Shown here in pieces: positions 26,227-36,486 of a stretch of DNA of 64,000 bases. A program made the position numbers and the translations under genes. Position 1 is the first letter of the stretch, and every line of letters begins with the position of its first letter. Where the stretch lies: positions 2,418,001 to 2,482,000 of the forward strand of contig NZ_JAKWJU010000002.1 in NCBI RefSeq assembly GCF_022524345.1, given 5' to 3'. Source of the DNA: Streptomyces marispadix (GTDB lineage Bacteria; Actinomycetota; Actinomycetes; Streptomycetales; Streptomycetaceae). The notes under the pieces were generated by a model, which made no database searches, had not been told where the DNA came from, and was given only the letters and a program-made list of their open reading frames with translations.

Positions 26227-27714
26227 CTGAGTGTCGACCGCCTCAACCACCTGCTCCTACTCAGCACCCTCGTCCTGCTTTTCGCAGTCGCGGCGGTAAG
26301 GCTCTCCTCCCGCAGCGGGCTGCCCAGCCTGCTGGTCTATCTCGGCATCGGCATCGCGCTCGGACAAGACGGTCTGGGCGTGCAGTTCGACAACGCCGAA
26401 CTGACCCGCACCCTCGGCTACGCCGCCCTCGTGGTCATCCTCACCGAGGGCGGACTGAGCACCAAGTGGCGTGAGATCCGCCCCGCCGTCCCCTCGGCCG
26501 CCGTGCTCTCCACCGTCGGAGTCGGCGTCAGCGTCCTGGTCACCGCCTCCGCCGCCCACTACCTCGTAGGTCTCAACTGGCAGGCCGCGCTGCTGATGGG
26601 CGCCGTGGTCTCCTCCACCGACGCCGCCGCGGTCTTCTCCGTACTGCGCAAAGTGCCGCTGCCGAAACGGCTCGCGGGCGTGCTGGAGGCGGAGTCCGGC
26701 TTCAACGACGCACCCGTCGTCATCCTCGTAGTGGCCTTCTCCCAGCTCCACTTCGCGCCCGGGGACTGGTACGTGCTCGTGGCCGAGATCGTGCTGGAAC
26801 TCGCCATCGGCCTGGTGATCGGGCTGGTGGTGGGCAGGCTCGGCGAACTGAGCCTGGGGCGGGTGGCACTGCCCGCCTCCGGCCTCTATCCGATCGCCGT
26901 GATGGCGCTGTGTGTGCTGTCCTACGCGAGCGGGGCGCTGCTGCACGGCTCCGGATTCCTCGCGGTGTACGTCACGGCGCTGGTGCTCGGCAATGCGAAA
27001 CTGCCGCACCGCCCTGCCGTCCGGGGCTTCGCCGACGGGCTGGCGTGGATCGCGCAGATCGGGCTCTTCGTGCTGCTCGGCCTGCTGGTCACCCCGCACG
27101 ACCTGCTCGACGACTTCTGGCCGGCCATCGGGGTCGGGCTCGCGCTGACGGTCGTCGCCCGCCCGTTGTCGGTGCTGTGCAGCCTGCTTCCCTTCGGGCG
27201 CCGCCTGCGGGACCAGGCGCTGCTGTCGTGGGCGGGGCTGCGCGGAGCGGTGCCCATCGTGCTGGCGACGATTCCCCGCGTCGCCGAAGTCGACGGCAGC
27301 GAGCGCATCTTCAACATCGTCTTCATGCTCGTGATCATCTTCACGGCGGTGCAGGGGCCGACGCTGCCCTGGGTCGCGCGCAAGCTGAACCTCAGCGACA
27401 GCGAGGAACCCATGGACCTGGACATCGAGTCCGCCCCGCTGGAACGGCTGCGCGGCCATCTTCTGTCCGTCGCGATCCCGGAGCACTCCAAGATGCACGG
27501 CGTGGAGATCACCGAACTGCGCCTGCCGCCGGGCGCCGCCGTCACATTGGTCGTACGGGACGGCAGCAGCTTCGTACCGCTGCCCACGACGATGCTGCGG
27601 CACGGCGACGAACTGCTGGTGGTGGCCACGGACGAGGTACGCGACCAGACCGAGCAGCGGCTGCTCGACGTGGGGCGGGGCGGCAAGCTCGCGGGATGGC
27701 TGCGGCAGGGCTGA
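26227..27714 (+). CDS. Potassium(sodium)/proton antiporter, CPA1 NhaP2/CvrA-type with C-terminal RCK_C domain
   Basis: A roughly 495-residue antiporter with about 12 membrane helices: SGLPSLLVYLGIGIALGQDG, VVSSTDAAAVFSVLR (the conserved ST-D-A), ESGFNDAPVVILVVAF (the D of the ion site) and WAGLRGAVPIVLATIPRVAE. The last 90 residues (LRGHLLSVAIPEHSKMHG onward) form a TrkA-C/RCK_C-like regulatory domain. The conserved first helix lies in frame upstream of the first ATG/GTG (26380), as far as a CTG at 26227. AGAGAGGA lies about 7 bases before that CTG. No ATG, GTG or TTG is available in this frame between the TGA at 26158 and 26379, so a CTG start is likely. Confidence 0.85.
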   Translation: MSVDRLNHLLLLSTLVLLFAVAAVRLSSRSGLPSLLVYLGIGIALGQDGLGVQFDNAELTRTLGYAALVVILTEGGLSTKWREIRPAVPSAAVLSTVGVGVSVLVTASAAHYLVGLNWQAALLMGAVVSSTDAAAVFSVLRKVPLPKRLAGVLEAESGFNDAPVVILVVAFSQLHFAPGDWYVLVAEIVLELAIGLVIGLVVGRLGELSLGRVALPASGLYPIAVMALCVLSYASGALLHGSGFLAVYVTALVLGNAKLPHRPAVRGFADGLAWIAQIGLFVLLGLLVTPHDLLDDFWPAIGVGLALTVVARPLSVLCSLLPFGRRLRDQALLSWAGLRGAVPIVLATIPRVAEVDGSERIFNIVFMLVIIFTAVQGPTLPWVARKLNLSDSEEPMDLDIESAPLERLRGHLLSVAIPEHSKMHGVEITELRLPPGAAVTLVVRDGSSFVPLPTTMLRHGDELLVVATDEVRDQTEQRLLDVGRGGKLAGWLRQG

Positions 27715-27902
27715 TCAAGGGGACCCGGGGGCGGGCCCGTTCGCGGGGGTCACGGGCACGGATGCGGCCGTTATCCTCGTGCGCGCAGGGACAGTTCACC
27801 GTTTCCGCCTGACGCAGGGCTGGCGCGGCCGTAGGCACCGCGCGAGAGGACAGCCTTCGGCGCGACCGCCCACGCGCTACCAGGTGGCAGAGAGGCTCGG
27901 CC

Positions 27903-29492
27903 GTGGCAACCCCGGCCACAGCGACCGGAGGCCGCCGTACCGGCTATGGCGCACTGCTGCGCACACCCGGCGCATGGCGCTTCCTGATACCGGGCTTCCT
28001 GGCCCGTCAGCCCATAGCCATGCTCGGCATCGGCACGGTGCTGCTGGTCGAGCACACCACCGGCTCGTACGGGGCGGCAGGCATCGTCACCGCGGTGTCG
28101 GGCGTCTCCATGGCACTGCTGGCCCCGCAGGGCGGCAGGCTCACCGACCGCTTCGGACAACGGGCCGTGCTGGTCCCCTATCTGCTGCTGCACACGCTGT
28201 CGGTCTCGGCACTGATCGCCCTGGCACTCGGCGGGGCGCCGCTGTGGGCGCTCTTCGCGGCCGCCGTACCGGCAGGCGCGAGCATTCCGCAGATCAGCCC
28301 GATGGTGCGGGCACGTTGGTCGGCATGCCTGGGCGGTGCGGAGGGGTCGGGAGTTACGGGTGCCGCCGACGTTACGGGCGTTACGGGAGTTGAGGCGGAC
28401 GAGGCGCAGGGCACGAACGGGGCGGGCGACGCCAACGACGTGGACGGAGCCGGGAGTTCGGGCCGCGCGGACGGTTCGAGCAGCGCGCACGGTTCGAGTC
28501 GAGAGGGCAGCGCCGCCGGCTCCCCGCTGCTGACGACGGCGGCGGCCTTCGAGTCGGTGACGGACGAGTTCAGCTTCGTCGTCGGCCCCGTACTGGCGAC
28601 CGCGCTGTGCACCGGCGTACACCCTGCGGCCGGACTGGCCGCGGAGGCCGCCCTGATGCTCGGCAGCGGACTGCTCTTCGCCGCACAGCGCGCCACCCAG
28701 CCCGAGATCCGCGGGGACTCACGACCGGGCCTCCGCCGGGCCGAGGGCGACGGGGCAAGCGGAGGCGACCGTGGCAACGGAGGCGACGGGCGCAGCGCCG
28801 CGAGCAAGCGTGACCGCGACGGCGGTCGGGCCGACGGCGGAGGAGCCCGCGTCGGCGGAGGGTCGGCGCTGGGCGTCCGCGGCGTGCGCGTGCTCATCGC
28901 CGTACTGCTCGGCATAGGCACGGTCTTCGGCGGCATGCAGGTCTCGGTCGCGGCGTTCACACAGGCCGCGGACGCCCCGGAACTCAACGGCGTCCTCTAC
29001 GGCGTCTTCGCGGCGGGCAACATGTCGGCCGCCCTGGCCGTCGGAACGGTCCGCTGGCGGCGCAGCGCCGACATCCGGCTGCTGATCGCCTATCCGCTGC
29101 TCGTCCTCGCCGCGCTCACGCTCGCCGTCTCGGCCCAACTCGCGCCGCCGCTGCCGCTGTTGGGCGCCCTGGGACTGCTCCTCGGACTGTGGGTGGCACC
29201 CTCCATGATCACTGGCTTCACCCTGGTCGAGCTGCTGGTGCCCGCTTCCTTCCGTACGGAGGCGTTCACCTGGCTGACCGGGGCGGTGGCGCTGGGGCAG
29301 GCGTCGGGTTCGATGGCCGCAGGCCAGCTCACGGACGTCGCGGGCGCGGGCGCGGGCTTCTTCGCACCGCTCGCGGGCACGGGTCTGGCGCTGGCCGCTC
29401 TCGTCCTCTTCCGCCGTCGGCTGACCGTGGGAACGGGCCATGGCTCGTACGGGGGTGGGGTGGGTCACCGTCCAGCCGTCCCAGTGGACTGA
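27903..29492 (+). CDS. MFS transporter with a long low-complexity central loop
   Basis: A 529-residue 12-helix MFS protein: ARQPIAMLGIGTVLLVEHTT in the first helices, the loop GGRLTDRFGQRAVLVPYLLL, and IPQISPMVRARWSA. Between helices 4/5 and the later half lie two hydrophilic insertions, one Ala/Gly/Thr/Val-Asp-rich (about residues 145-200) and one Gly/Asp/Arg-rich near 285-320. The C-terminal half (GVRVLIAVLLGIGTVFGGMQ onward) is normal. It starts at GTG 27903. The substrate is unknown. The insertions are made of imperfect GGC/GAC repeats like those in other genes of this window. Confidence 0.82.
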   Translation: MATPATATGGRRTGYGALLRTPGAWRFLIPGFLARQPIAMLGIGTVLLVEHTTGSYGAAGIVTAVSGVSMALLAPQGGRLTDRFGQRAVLVPYLLLHTLSVSALIALALGGAPLWALFAAAVPAGASIPQISPMVRARWSACLGGAEGSGVTGAADVTGVTGVEADEAQGTNGAGDANDVDGAGSSGRADGSSSAHGSSREGSAAGSPLLTTAAAFESVTDEFSFVVGPVLATALCTGVHPAAGLAAEAALMLGSGLLFAAQRATQPEIRGDSRPGLRRAEGDGASGGDRGNGGDGRSAASKRDRDGGRADGGGARVGGGSALGVRGVRVLIAVLLGIGTVFGGMQVSVAAFTQAADAPELNGVLYGVFAAGNMSAALAVGTVRWRRSADIRLLIAYPLLVLAALTLAVSAQLAPPLPLLGALGLLLGLWVAPSMITGFTLVELLVPASFRTEAFTWLTGAVALGQASGSMAAGQLTDVAGAGAGFFAPLAGTGLALAALVLFRRRLTVGTGHGSYGGGVGHRPAVPVD

Positions 29493-29522
29493 GGCGCGGG
29501 AATGCTGCACTATGGAGCGTCG

Positions 29523-29549
29523 TTAGCACTCACCGAGTAAGAGTGCCAG
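29523..29549 (+). promoter_or_regulatory. CIRCE element (HrcA operator)
   Basis: TTAGCACTC, nine spacer bases, then GAGTGCCAG. The left half is identical to the CIRCE consensus TTAGCACTC-N9-GAGTGCTAA and the right half matches at 7 of 9. It abuts the Shine-Dalgarno AGGAGGAG (29548-29555) of the zinc-ribbon gene, so HrcA binding would block the start region. Confidence 0.85.
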
Positions 29550-29558
29550 GAGGAGAAC

Positions 29559-29957
29559 GTGCCGACGTACCAGTACCAGTGCACCCAGTGCGGCGAGGGC
29601 CTCGAGGTGGTGCAGAAGTTCACCGACGACTCGCTTACCGAGTGCCCGAGCTGTGAGGGCCGCCTGAAGAAGGTCTTCTCGGCCGTCGGCATCGTCTTCA
29701 AGGGCTCCGGCTTCTACCGCAACGACAGCCGTAGTTCCTCCACGGGCGGAGGCAAGTCCTCGTCCGCTTCCTCGGACTCCTCGTCCTCGGGCGGCGACTC
29801 CTCTTCGAGTTCGGACTCGTCGTCCTCTTCGTCCTCGGACTCCAAGTCCGGGTCGGGTTCCTCGGACAGCGCGAAGTCGGGCTCGACGTCCGGCTCCGGC
29901 TCGTCCGGCGGCAGCGGCTCCAAGAGCACCGCGAAGGCGGGCACTTCGGCCGCCTGA
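29559..29957 (+). CDS. FmdB-family zinc ribbon protein with Ser-rich tail
   Basis: A 132-residue protein. Residues 1-45 are the FmdB/CxxC_CxxC_SSSS zinc ribbon: YQYQCTQCGEGLEVVQKF and LTECPSCEGRLKKVFS with two CxxC pairs, then IVFKGSGFY. The remaining 80 residues are almost only Ser, Gly, Asp and Lys, as in other Streptomyces members. The GTG at 29559 has an excellent AGGAGGAG. A CIRCE element overlaps its leader, so it may belong to the HrcA heat-shock regulon. The molecular role of the family is not firmly known. A terminator follows at 29992. Confidence 0.9.
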   Translation: MPTYQYQCTQCGEGLEVVQKFTDDSLTECPSCEGRLKKVFSAVGIVFKGSGFYRNDSRSSSTGGGKSSSASSDSSSSGGDSSSSSDSSSSSSSDSKSGSGSSDSAKSGSTSGSGSSGGSGSKSTAKAGTSAA

Positions 29958-29991
29958 GGCCCGCTCGGGCGTCCCGCTTCGATCCCGGTCA

Positions 29992-30020
29992 GGGCCCCGA
30001 TTCCGTCGGGGCCCGGTTTT
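29992..30020 (+). terminator. Rho-independent terminator after the zinc-ribbon gene
   Basis: GGGCCCCGA pairs perfectly with TCGGGGCCC around a 5-base loop and is followed by GGTTTT, a clear intrinsic terminator. Confidence 0.9.
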
Positions 30021-30164
30021 CGGCCCGCACCCGGCACCCGAGCCCCGGTCACGACCCCATCCGGGCTTTGGCCCGGGACCTGTAGTGGGCCCCGGTACGT
30101 GCCGGAGGCCGAGGCTGTACGGTCCGGCCGCGCACGCTCCGCGGCTGCCCGTAGGGTGGCCCGC

Positions 30165-31007
30165 ATGAGTGAACAGGCAGAGATCGGCGTCATCGGCGGT
30201 TCCGGCTTCTACTCCTTCCTCGACGACGTGACCGAGGTCGCGGTCGACACCCCTTACGGAGAACCGAGCGACTCGCTCTTCATCGGCGAGCTGGCCGGGC
30301 GCCGGGTCGCCTTCCTGCCGCGGCACGGCCGCAAGCACCATCTGCCACCGCACCGGATCAACTACCGCGCCAACATGTGGGCGTTGAGCTCCGTGGGTGC
30401 GCGGCAGGTGCTGGGCCCCTGCGCCGTCGGAGGGCTCCGCCCGGAGTACGGGCCGGGCACGCTGCTCGTGCCGGACCAGCTCGTCGACCGCACCAAGTCG
30501 CGTGCGCAGACGTACTTCGACGGCGAGCCGCTGCCCGACGGCACGACTCCGCACGTCATACATGTGGCCTTCGCCGACCCCTACTGCGAGAACGGGCGCC
30601 GGGCGTCGCTGTCGGCCGCACGCGAACACGGCTGGGACGCGGTGGACGGCGGAACGCTGTGCGTGGTCGAGGGCCCGCGCTTCTCCACTCGCGCCGAGTC
30701 GCGGTGGCACGCCGCGCAGGGCTGGTCCGTGGTGGGCATGACGGGCCATCCGGAGGCCGTCCTCGCCCGCGAACTGGGGCTCTGCTATTCGTCGTTGACG
30801 CTCGTCACCGACCTGGACGCGGGCGCGGAGACCGGCGACGGGGTCTCGCACGAGGAGGTGCTCCGCGTCTTCGGTGAGAACGTCGGACGCCTGCGGAACG
30901 TGCTCTTCGACGCGGTCGCCAGGCTGCCCGAGAAGCGTGACTGCGGCTGCGCGCAGTCGCTGGGGGGAATGGACCCGGGCATCGAACTTCCGGGGGCGCT
31001 GGACTAG
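30165..31007 (+). CDS. mtnP: S-methyl-5'-thioadenosine phosphorylase
   Basis: A 280-residue purine nucleoside phosphorylase-fold enzyme that splits methylthioadenosine into adenine and methylthioribose-1-phosphate for methionine salvage. Motifs: IGVIGGSGFYSFLDD, FLPRHGRKHHLPPHRINYRA (the phosphate/sugar site), CVVEGPRFSTRAES and SVVGMTGHPEAVLARELGL, then VTDLDAG. The ATG at 30165 fits the conserved start. A small hairpin (31011-31028) follows the stop. Confidence 0.92.
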   Translation: MSEQAEIGVIGGSGFYSFLDDVTEVAVDTPYGEPSDSLFIGELAGRRVAFLPRHGRKHHLPPHRINYRANMWALSSVGARQVLGPCAVGGLRPEYGPGTLLVPDQLVDRTKSRAQTYFDGEPLPDGTTPHVIHVAFADPYCENGRRASLSAAREHGWDAVDGGTLCVVEGPRFSTRAESRWHAAQGWSVVGMTGHPEAVLARELGLCYSSLTLVTDLDAGAETGDGVSHEEVLRVFGENVGRLRNVLFDAVARLPEKRDCGCAQSLGGMDPGIELPGALD

Positions 31008-31010
31008 GAG

Positions 31011-31028
31011 GGCCGGAGGCTTCCGGCC
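31011..31028 (+). terminator. Short hairpin just after mtnP
   Basis: GGCCGGA and TCCGGCC form a 7-bp stem with a 4-base loop starting four bases after the stop codon. There is no T tract, so it is a weak or Rho-assisted terminator. Confidence 0.5.
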
Positions 31029-31285
31029 GCTCGGAGGGGCCAGGGCGGTCGTCTGAGGCTGTCCGCGGCGTAGACCCGCTGGGCAGAGGGATCGGGAGTC
31101 GGGTGGCCGGGGGCCGCTACGGCTGGCGTAGGCGCTACGTGCAGTTCCCGGCGCGGGCGGCGCGAGCATGCTTCGACGCACTCGTGAGGGTGGCGGATTT
31201 GTCCACAACCACGTGGTTATCCACAGAACTGCTCTGATTTCTCCGGCGAGTTCACAAAGCGGGCAGTCTGGGCTGCGGAAGAGGA

Positions 31286-31972
31286 GTGACCGACGCTCCG
31301 ACGCTCAGACGGCAGGCGGTGATCGTGATGGCCCGGCGACTCGGATCGCGCGGAGGCGGCGCGGGCGGCATCCATGGTGACGGTGACCACGGTTCGCGCC
31401 CTTATGAGCGGCGCGACCGCCCCGGCCCTGTTCCCGGCCGCTGCGTGGTGGCGGACATCACACCGATTCGTCCGCGATCGCGCGGCAGACACCGTCTGCG
31501 ACGGATCACGCGAGGAAGGCGACGAGTCACCGCTGCGGGCCTCGCCGTAGCCGCGGCGGCGCTGTCCGGTCAGATCGCCCGTGCCGACCGTCCCGCTCCG
31601 GCACCCACCGAGAGCGCGCGGAAGCCCGCCGGTTCGCCGACTGCCGTGTCGTCACAGGCGGTTGAGCGCGCACCGGGAGCGGGACGGCGCACGGCCACGG
31701 TGTCCGTCCCCGTACGGATCGCGGACGCCGGGGCCGTACGGCTGCTGCGTCCGGGAGACCACGTCGACGTGATCTCCGGCGCGGACGGCACCGAGTCCTC
31801 CAGGGTCGTGGCCAGGGGCGCCCGGGTGGATCGGCTGCCCGGGTCCGTGGAGACTGGGCCGGTCGGTGCGGCGGACGGCGGAGCGCTCGTCGTGCTCAGG
31901 GTGCCGCGCGGGACGGCCACCGCACTCGCCGGTGCGGGAGCCGCCGGCAGGCTGGCGGTGACGCTGTGCTGA
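31286..31972 (+). CDS. RcpC/CpaB (SAF-like) domain protein
   Basis: A protein of up to 228 residues. The N-terminal half is Arg/Gly-rich and holds a short hydrophobic segment RVTAAGLAVAAAALSGQIARA, probably a membrane anchor or signal. The C-terminal half, VSVPVRIADAGAVRLLRPGD then HVDVISGADG and GGALVVLRVPRGTATALAGA, resembles the RcpC/CpaB domain of Flp/Tad pilus assembly proteins. It precedes mscL by about 70 bases. The start is uncertain (GTG 31286, ATG 31328 or a later GTG). No other pilus gene is nearby, so a link to Tad pili is only a guess. Confidence 0.65.
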   Translation: MTDAPTLRRQAVIVMARRLGSRGGGAGGIHGDGDHGSRPYERRDRPGPVPGRCVVADITPIRPRSRGRHRLRRITRGRRRVTAAGLAVAAAALSGQIARADRPAPAPTESARKPAGSPTAVSSQAVERAPGAGRRTATVSVPVRIADAGAVRLLRPGDHVDVISGADGTESSRVVARGARVDRLPGSVETGPVGAADGGALVVLRVPRGTATALAGAGAAGRLAVTLC

Positions 31973-32041
31973 GTCCGTGCTCCCGCCGCCCAGCCCACCG
32001 CGCGTACCTCGGAAAGATCGACGAAAGACAGGTCGTAGAGC

Positions 32042-32614
32042 GTGGGAGCTGTGGAGAGCGAGAAGAAGAGCCTGCTGGCGGGATTCAGGGAATTCCTGAT
32101 GCGGGGCAACGTGGTCGAGCTGGCGGTCGCGGTCGTCGTCGGGACGGCCTTCAGCAAGATCGTGGATTCCGTCGTCAAGGGCCTGATCAATCCGCTGGTC
32201 GGTGCGATCGGCACGAAGGACCTGGACAAGTACAGCTCCTGCCTGAAGGCGCCCTGCGAGATCAACAAGTCCACGGGCGAAGTGGTGAAGGGCGTCCCGA
32301 TCAACTGGGGTCCCGTGCTCAGCGCCTCGCTGACCTTCCTGATCACCGCGGCGGTCGTCTATTTCCTCATGATCCTGCCGATGACCAGGTACAAGGAACG
32401 GCTGGCCGCACGGAAGGGCACCCCCGAGGCGCCGCCCGAGGTGAACGAGATCGATCTGCTGACGGAGATCCGCGATCTGCTCGCCGCCCAGCGCGACGGT
32501 TCGGGACCGGGGGCGGGCTCTGCCGACCCCGGGGCCACGGGCACGGAAGGCGCGCTGGGGCAGCAGCGCGACGGGGACGAGGGACGGCCGGAAGTGAGCA
32601 CGGAGAAGCGGTAG
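32042..32614 (+). CDS. mscL: Large-conductance mechanosensitive channel MscL
   Basis: A 190-residue MscL: EFLMRGNVVELAVAVVVGTA then FSKIVDSVVKGLINPLVGAI (first helix and pore), an extracellular loop with two cysteines (SSCLKAPCE) and the second helix ASLTFLITAAVVYFLMIL, then a cytoplasmic helix VNEIDLLTEIRDLLAAQ. It opens under hypo-osmotic shock to release solutes. The C-terminus has a 45-residue hydrophilic extension beyond normal MscL length. GTG 32042 or 32051 may be used; GGGAG lies just before the latter. Confidence 0.93.
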   Translation: MGAVESEKKSLLAGFREFLMRGNVVELAVAVVVGTAFSKIVDSVVKGLINPLVGAIGTKDLDKYSSCLKAPCEINKSTGEVVKGVPINWGPVLSASLTFLITAAVVYFLMILPMTRYKERLAARKGTPEAPPEVNEIDLLTEIRDLLAAQRDGSGPGAGSADPGATGTEGALGQQRDGDEGRPEVSTEKR

Positions 32615-32798
32615 TCGGGCCTGCGGCCCCCGGCGCGATCGGCGGTGCGGCGACTGACGGCGGGCCTGACGGTGGCCGGGCCGCCGCCTGTAGAGCCGCC
32701 GCTGGCCCGGGGGCCGGTGACCCTCGCATGTGCGGGTCTGGAGGGAGCGGCCCGTGCGGATGTGGGCCCGACCGATGTGGATGCGCCGGGAGCGGGCC

Positions 32799-33014
32799 TC
32801 ACAGGTGGTGCGGCGGCTTCTCCTCCAGGAAGCGGGCCAGGTCCGCATCGGCCTTCTCCGGGCGCTCCCCCCGGGGGACCCTGCCCGTGCCGCCGTCGCC
32901 TGCCTGGCCTTCGCCCCAGCCGCTGTCGCTGTCGTCCGCGGAGCGCAGGCTCAGCGGATCGTCGAACTGGAGCCGCGCGGCGGGGTCGGCGGGCTGCTGC
33001 GAACCGGTGGTCAT
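32799..33014 (-). CDS. Small conserved-looking hypothetical protein
   Basis: A 71-residue soluble protein, MTTGSQQPADPAARLQFDDP at the start and LARFLEEKPPHHL at the end, rich in Asp, Gly and Glu. No domain is recognised. I list it because the ends look like a real short protein and the gap between mscL and the peptidase gene otherwise has no gene. It is divergent from the peptidase gene, with 44 bases between their starts. Confidence 0.6.
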   Translation of the reverse strand: MTTGSQQPADPAARLQFDDPLSLRSADDSDSGWGEGQAGDGGTGRVPRGERPEKADADLARFLEEKPPHHL

Positions 33015-33058
33015 GCCTGAAGCCTACGGCGTCCCCCTGCGCCTGGTATCCATGCCGT

Positions 33059-34111
33059 ATGACTCCTCAGGACGCTCTGACGGATGTGCCGGGCATGCGG
33101 GTCGGCCACGCTCAGCGGACGGAAGCCGACCGCCCCGGCTGGCTGACCGGCACGACCGTGGTGCTGGCTCCGGAGGGCGGCGCCGTCGCCGGCGTCGACT
33201 CCCGTGGCGGCGCCCCCGGCACCCGGGAGACCGACGCGCTGGACCCGCGGAACGTCGTGGAACGCATCCACGCCGTGGTACTCACCGGTGGCAGCGCCTT
33301 CGGGCTCGACTCGGCCTCGGGCGTGGTGAGTTGGCTGGAGGAGGAGGGCCGCGGTGTGCCGGTGGGGCCGGATCCGGCCCAGGTCGTTCCCGTCGTACCG
33401 GCGACGGTCCTCTTCGACCTCGGCCGTGGCGGCCGCTGGCAGGCCCGCCCGGACGCGGCGCTGGGGCGGGAAGCGGTGGAGGCCGCGGCCTCGGCGGAGC
33501 CGGGAGCGCCCGTCCCGCAGGGCAATGTCGGAGCGGGCACGGGCGCGGTCGTGGGCGGCCTCAAGGGCGGTACGGGCACGGCGAGCACCGTGCTGCCGTC
33601 GGGAGTCACCGTCGGGGCGATCGCGGCTGTCAACGCCGCGGGCTCGGCAGTGCATCCCCAAACGGGCGCCCTCTACGGGGAGTTGTGGGATTCGCCTCCC
33701 CCGGTGCCCGAGGAGCGCACCCACGCGGAGGCGCGACGGCGTCTCACGGAGGCTCAGGAGGAGACGGGCCGCCGGTCCGCGGGTGTGCTGCGTCCTCCTC
33801 TCAACACGACGCTCGCGGTGATCGCGACGGACGCCGTGCTCACGCGTGCCCAGGCCCAGAAGGCCGCGGGCACGGCCCACGACGGGCTGGCCCGCGCGGT
33901 GCGCCCGGTCCATCTGATGCACGACGGCGACACGGTCTTCAGCCTGGCGACGTGCGAACGCCCCATGGCAGACGGCGAGTTCAACGACCTCCTGGGCGCT
34001 GCGGCGGATGTCCTGACGCGGGCCGTGGTCAAGGCGGTGCTCGCCGCCGAGAGCGTGGACGGTCCCGGCGGCGTCTTCCCGTCGTACCGGGACCTCTACG
34101 GGCGGTCGTAG
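33059..34111 (+). CDS. P1-family (DmpA/S58-type) peptidase
   Basis: A 350-residue DmpA-like Ntn-type aminopeptidase. Family segments: DVPGMRVGHAQRTEADRPGW, TVVLAPEGGAVAGVDSRGGA, HAVVLTGGSAFGLDSASGVV, QGNVGAGTGAVVGGLKGGTG and the self-cleavage/nucleophile region LRPPLNTTLAVIATDAVLT. The start ATG 33059 gives the usual N-terminus, although no strong ribosome site is present. It probably hydrolyses peptides or beta-peptidyl amides. A gene-free 220 bases separate it from the convergent fruA. Confidence 0.9.
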   Translation: MTPQDALTDVPGMRVGHAQRTEADRPGWLTGTTVVLAPEGGAVAGVDSRGGAPGTRETDALDPRNVVERIHAVVLTGGSAFGLDSASGVVSWLEEEGRGVPVGPDPAQVVPVVPATVLFDLGRGGRWQARPDAALGREAVEAAASAEPGAPVPQGNVGAGTGAVVGGLKGGTGTASTVLPSGVTVGAIAAVNAAGSAVHPQTGALYGELWDSPPPVPEERTHAEARRRLTEAQEETGRRSAGVLRPPLNTTLAVIATDAVLTRAQAQKAAGTAHDGLARAVRPVHLMHDGDTVFSLATCERPMADGEFNDLLGAAADVLTRAVVKAVLAAESVDGPGGVFPSYRDLYGRS

Positions 34112-34332
34112 CAGCGGGGCCTCCGCCACGACTGCCGCTGGTCGCCGGGCGTTTGCGGACCGGGCCGCGCGTCTTGTCCGTAAGGCCAACGACGTACGGC
34201 CGACGGATGGCGCCCGGGAAGACGTCGCCCTGCGCAAGGACTGTGGCGGGTCAACCAGCCGCGGGGACCGTCCCGTTCGGGCAGCGGCGAGCCCGGGTGA
34301 AGTCCGCCGGACGGCACCCGGGCGGGTACGGG

Positions 34333-36485
<2,153 letters not shown>

Positions 36486-36486
<1 letters not shown>

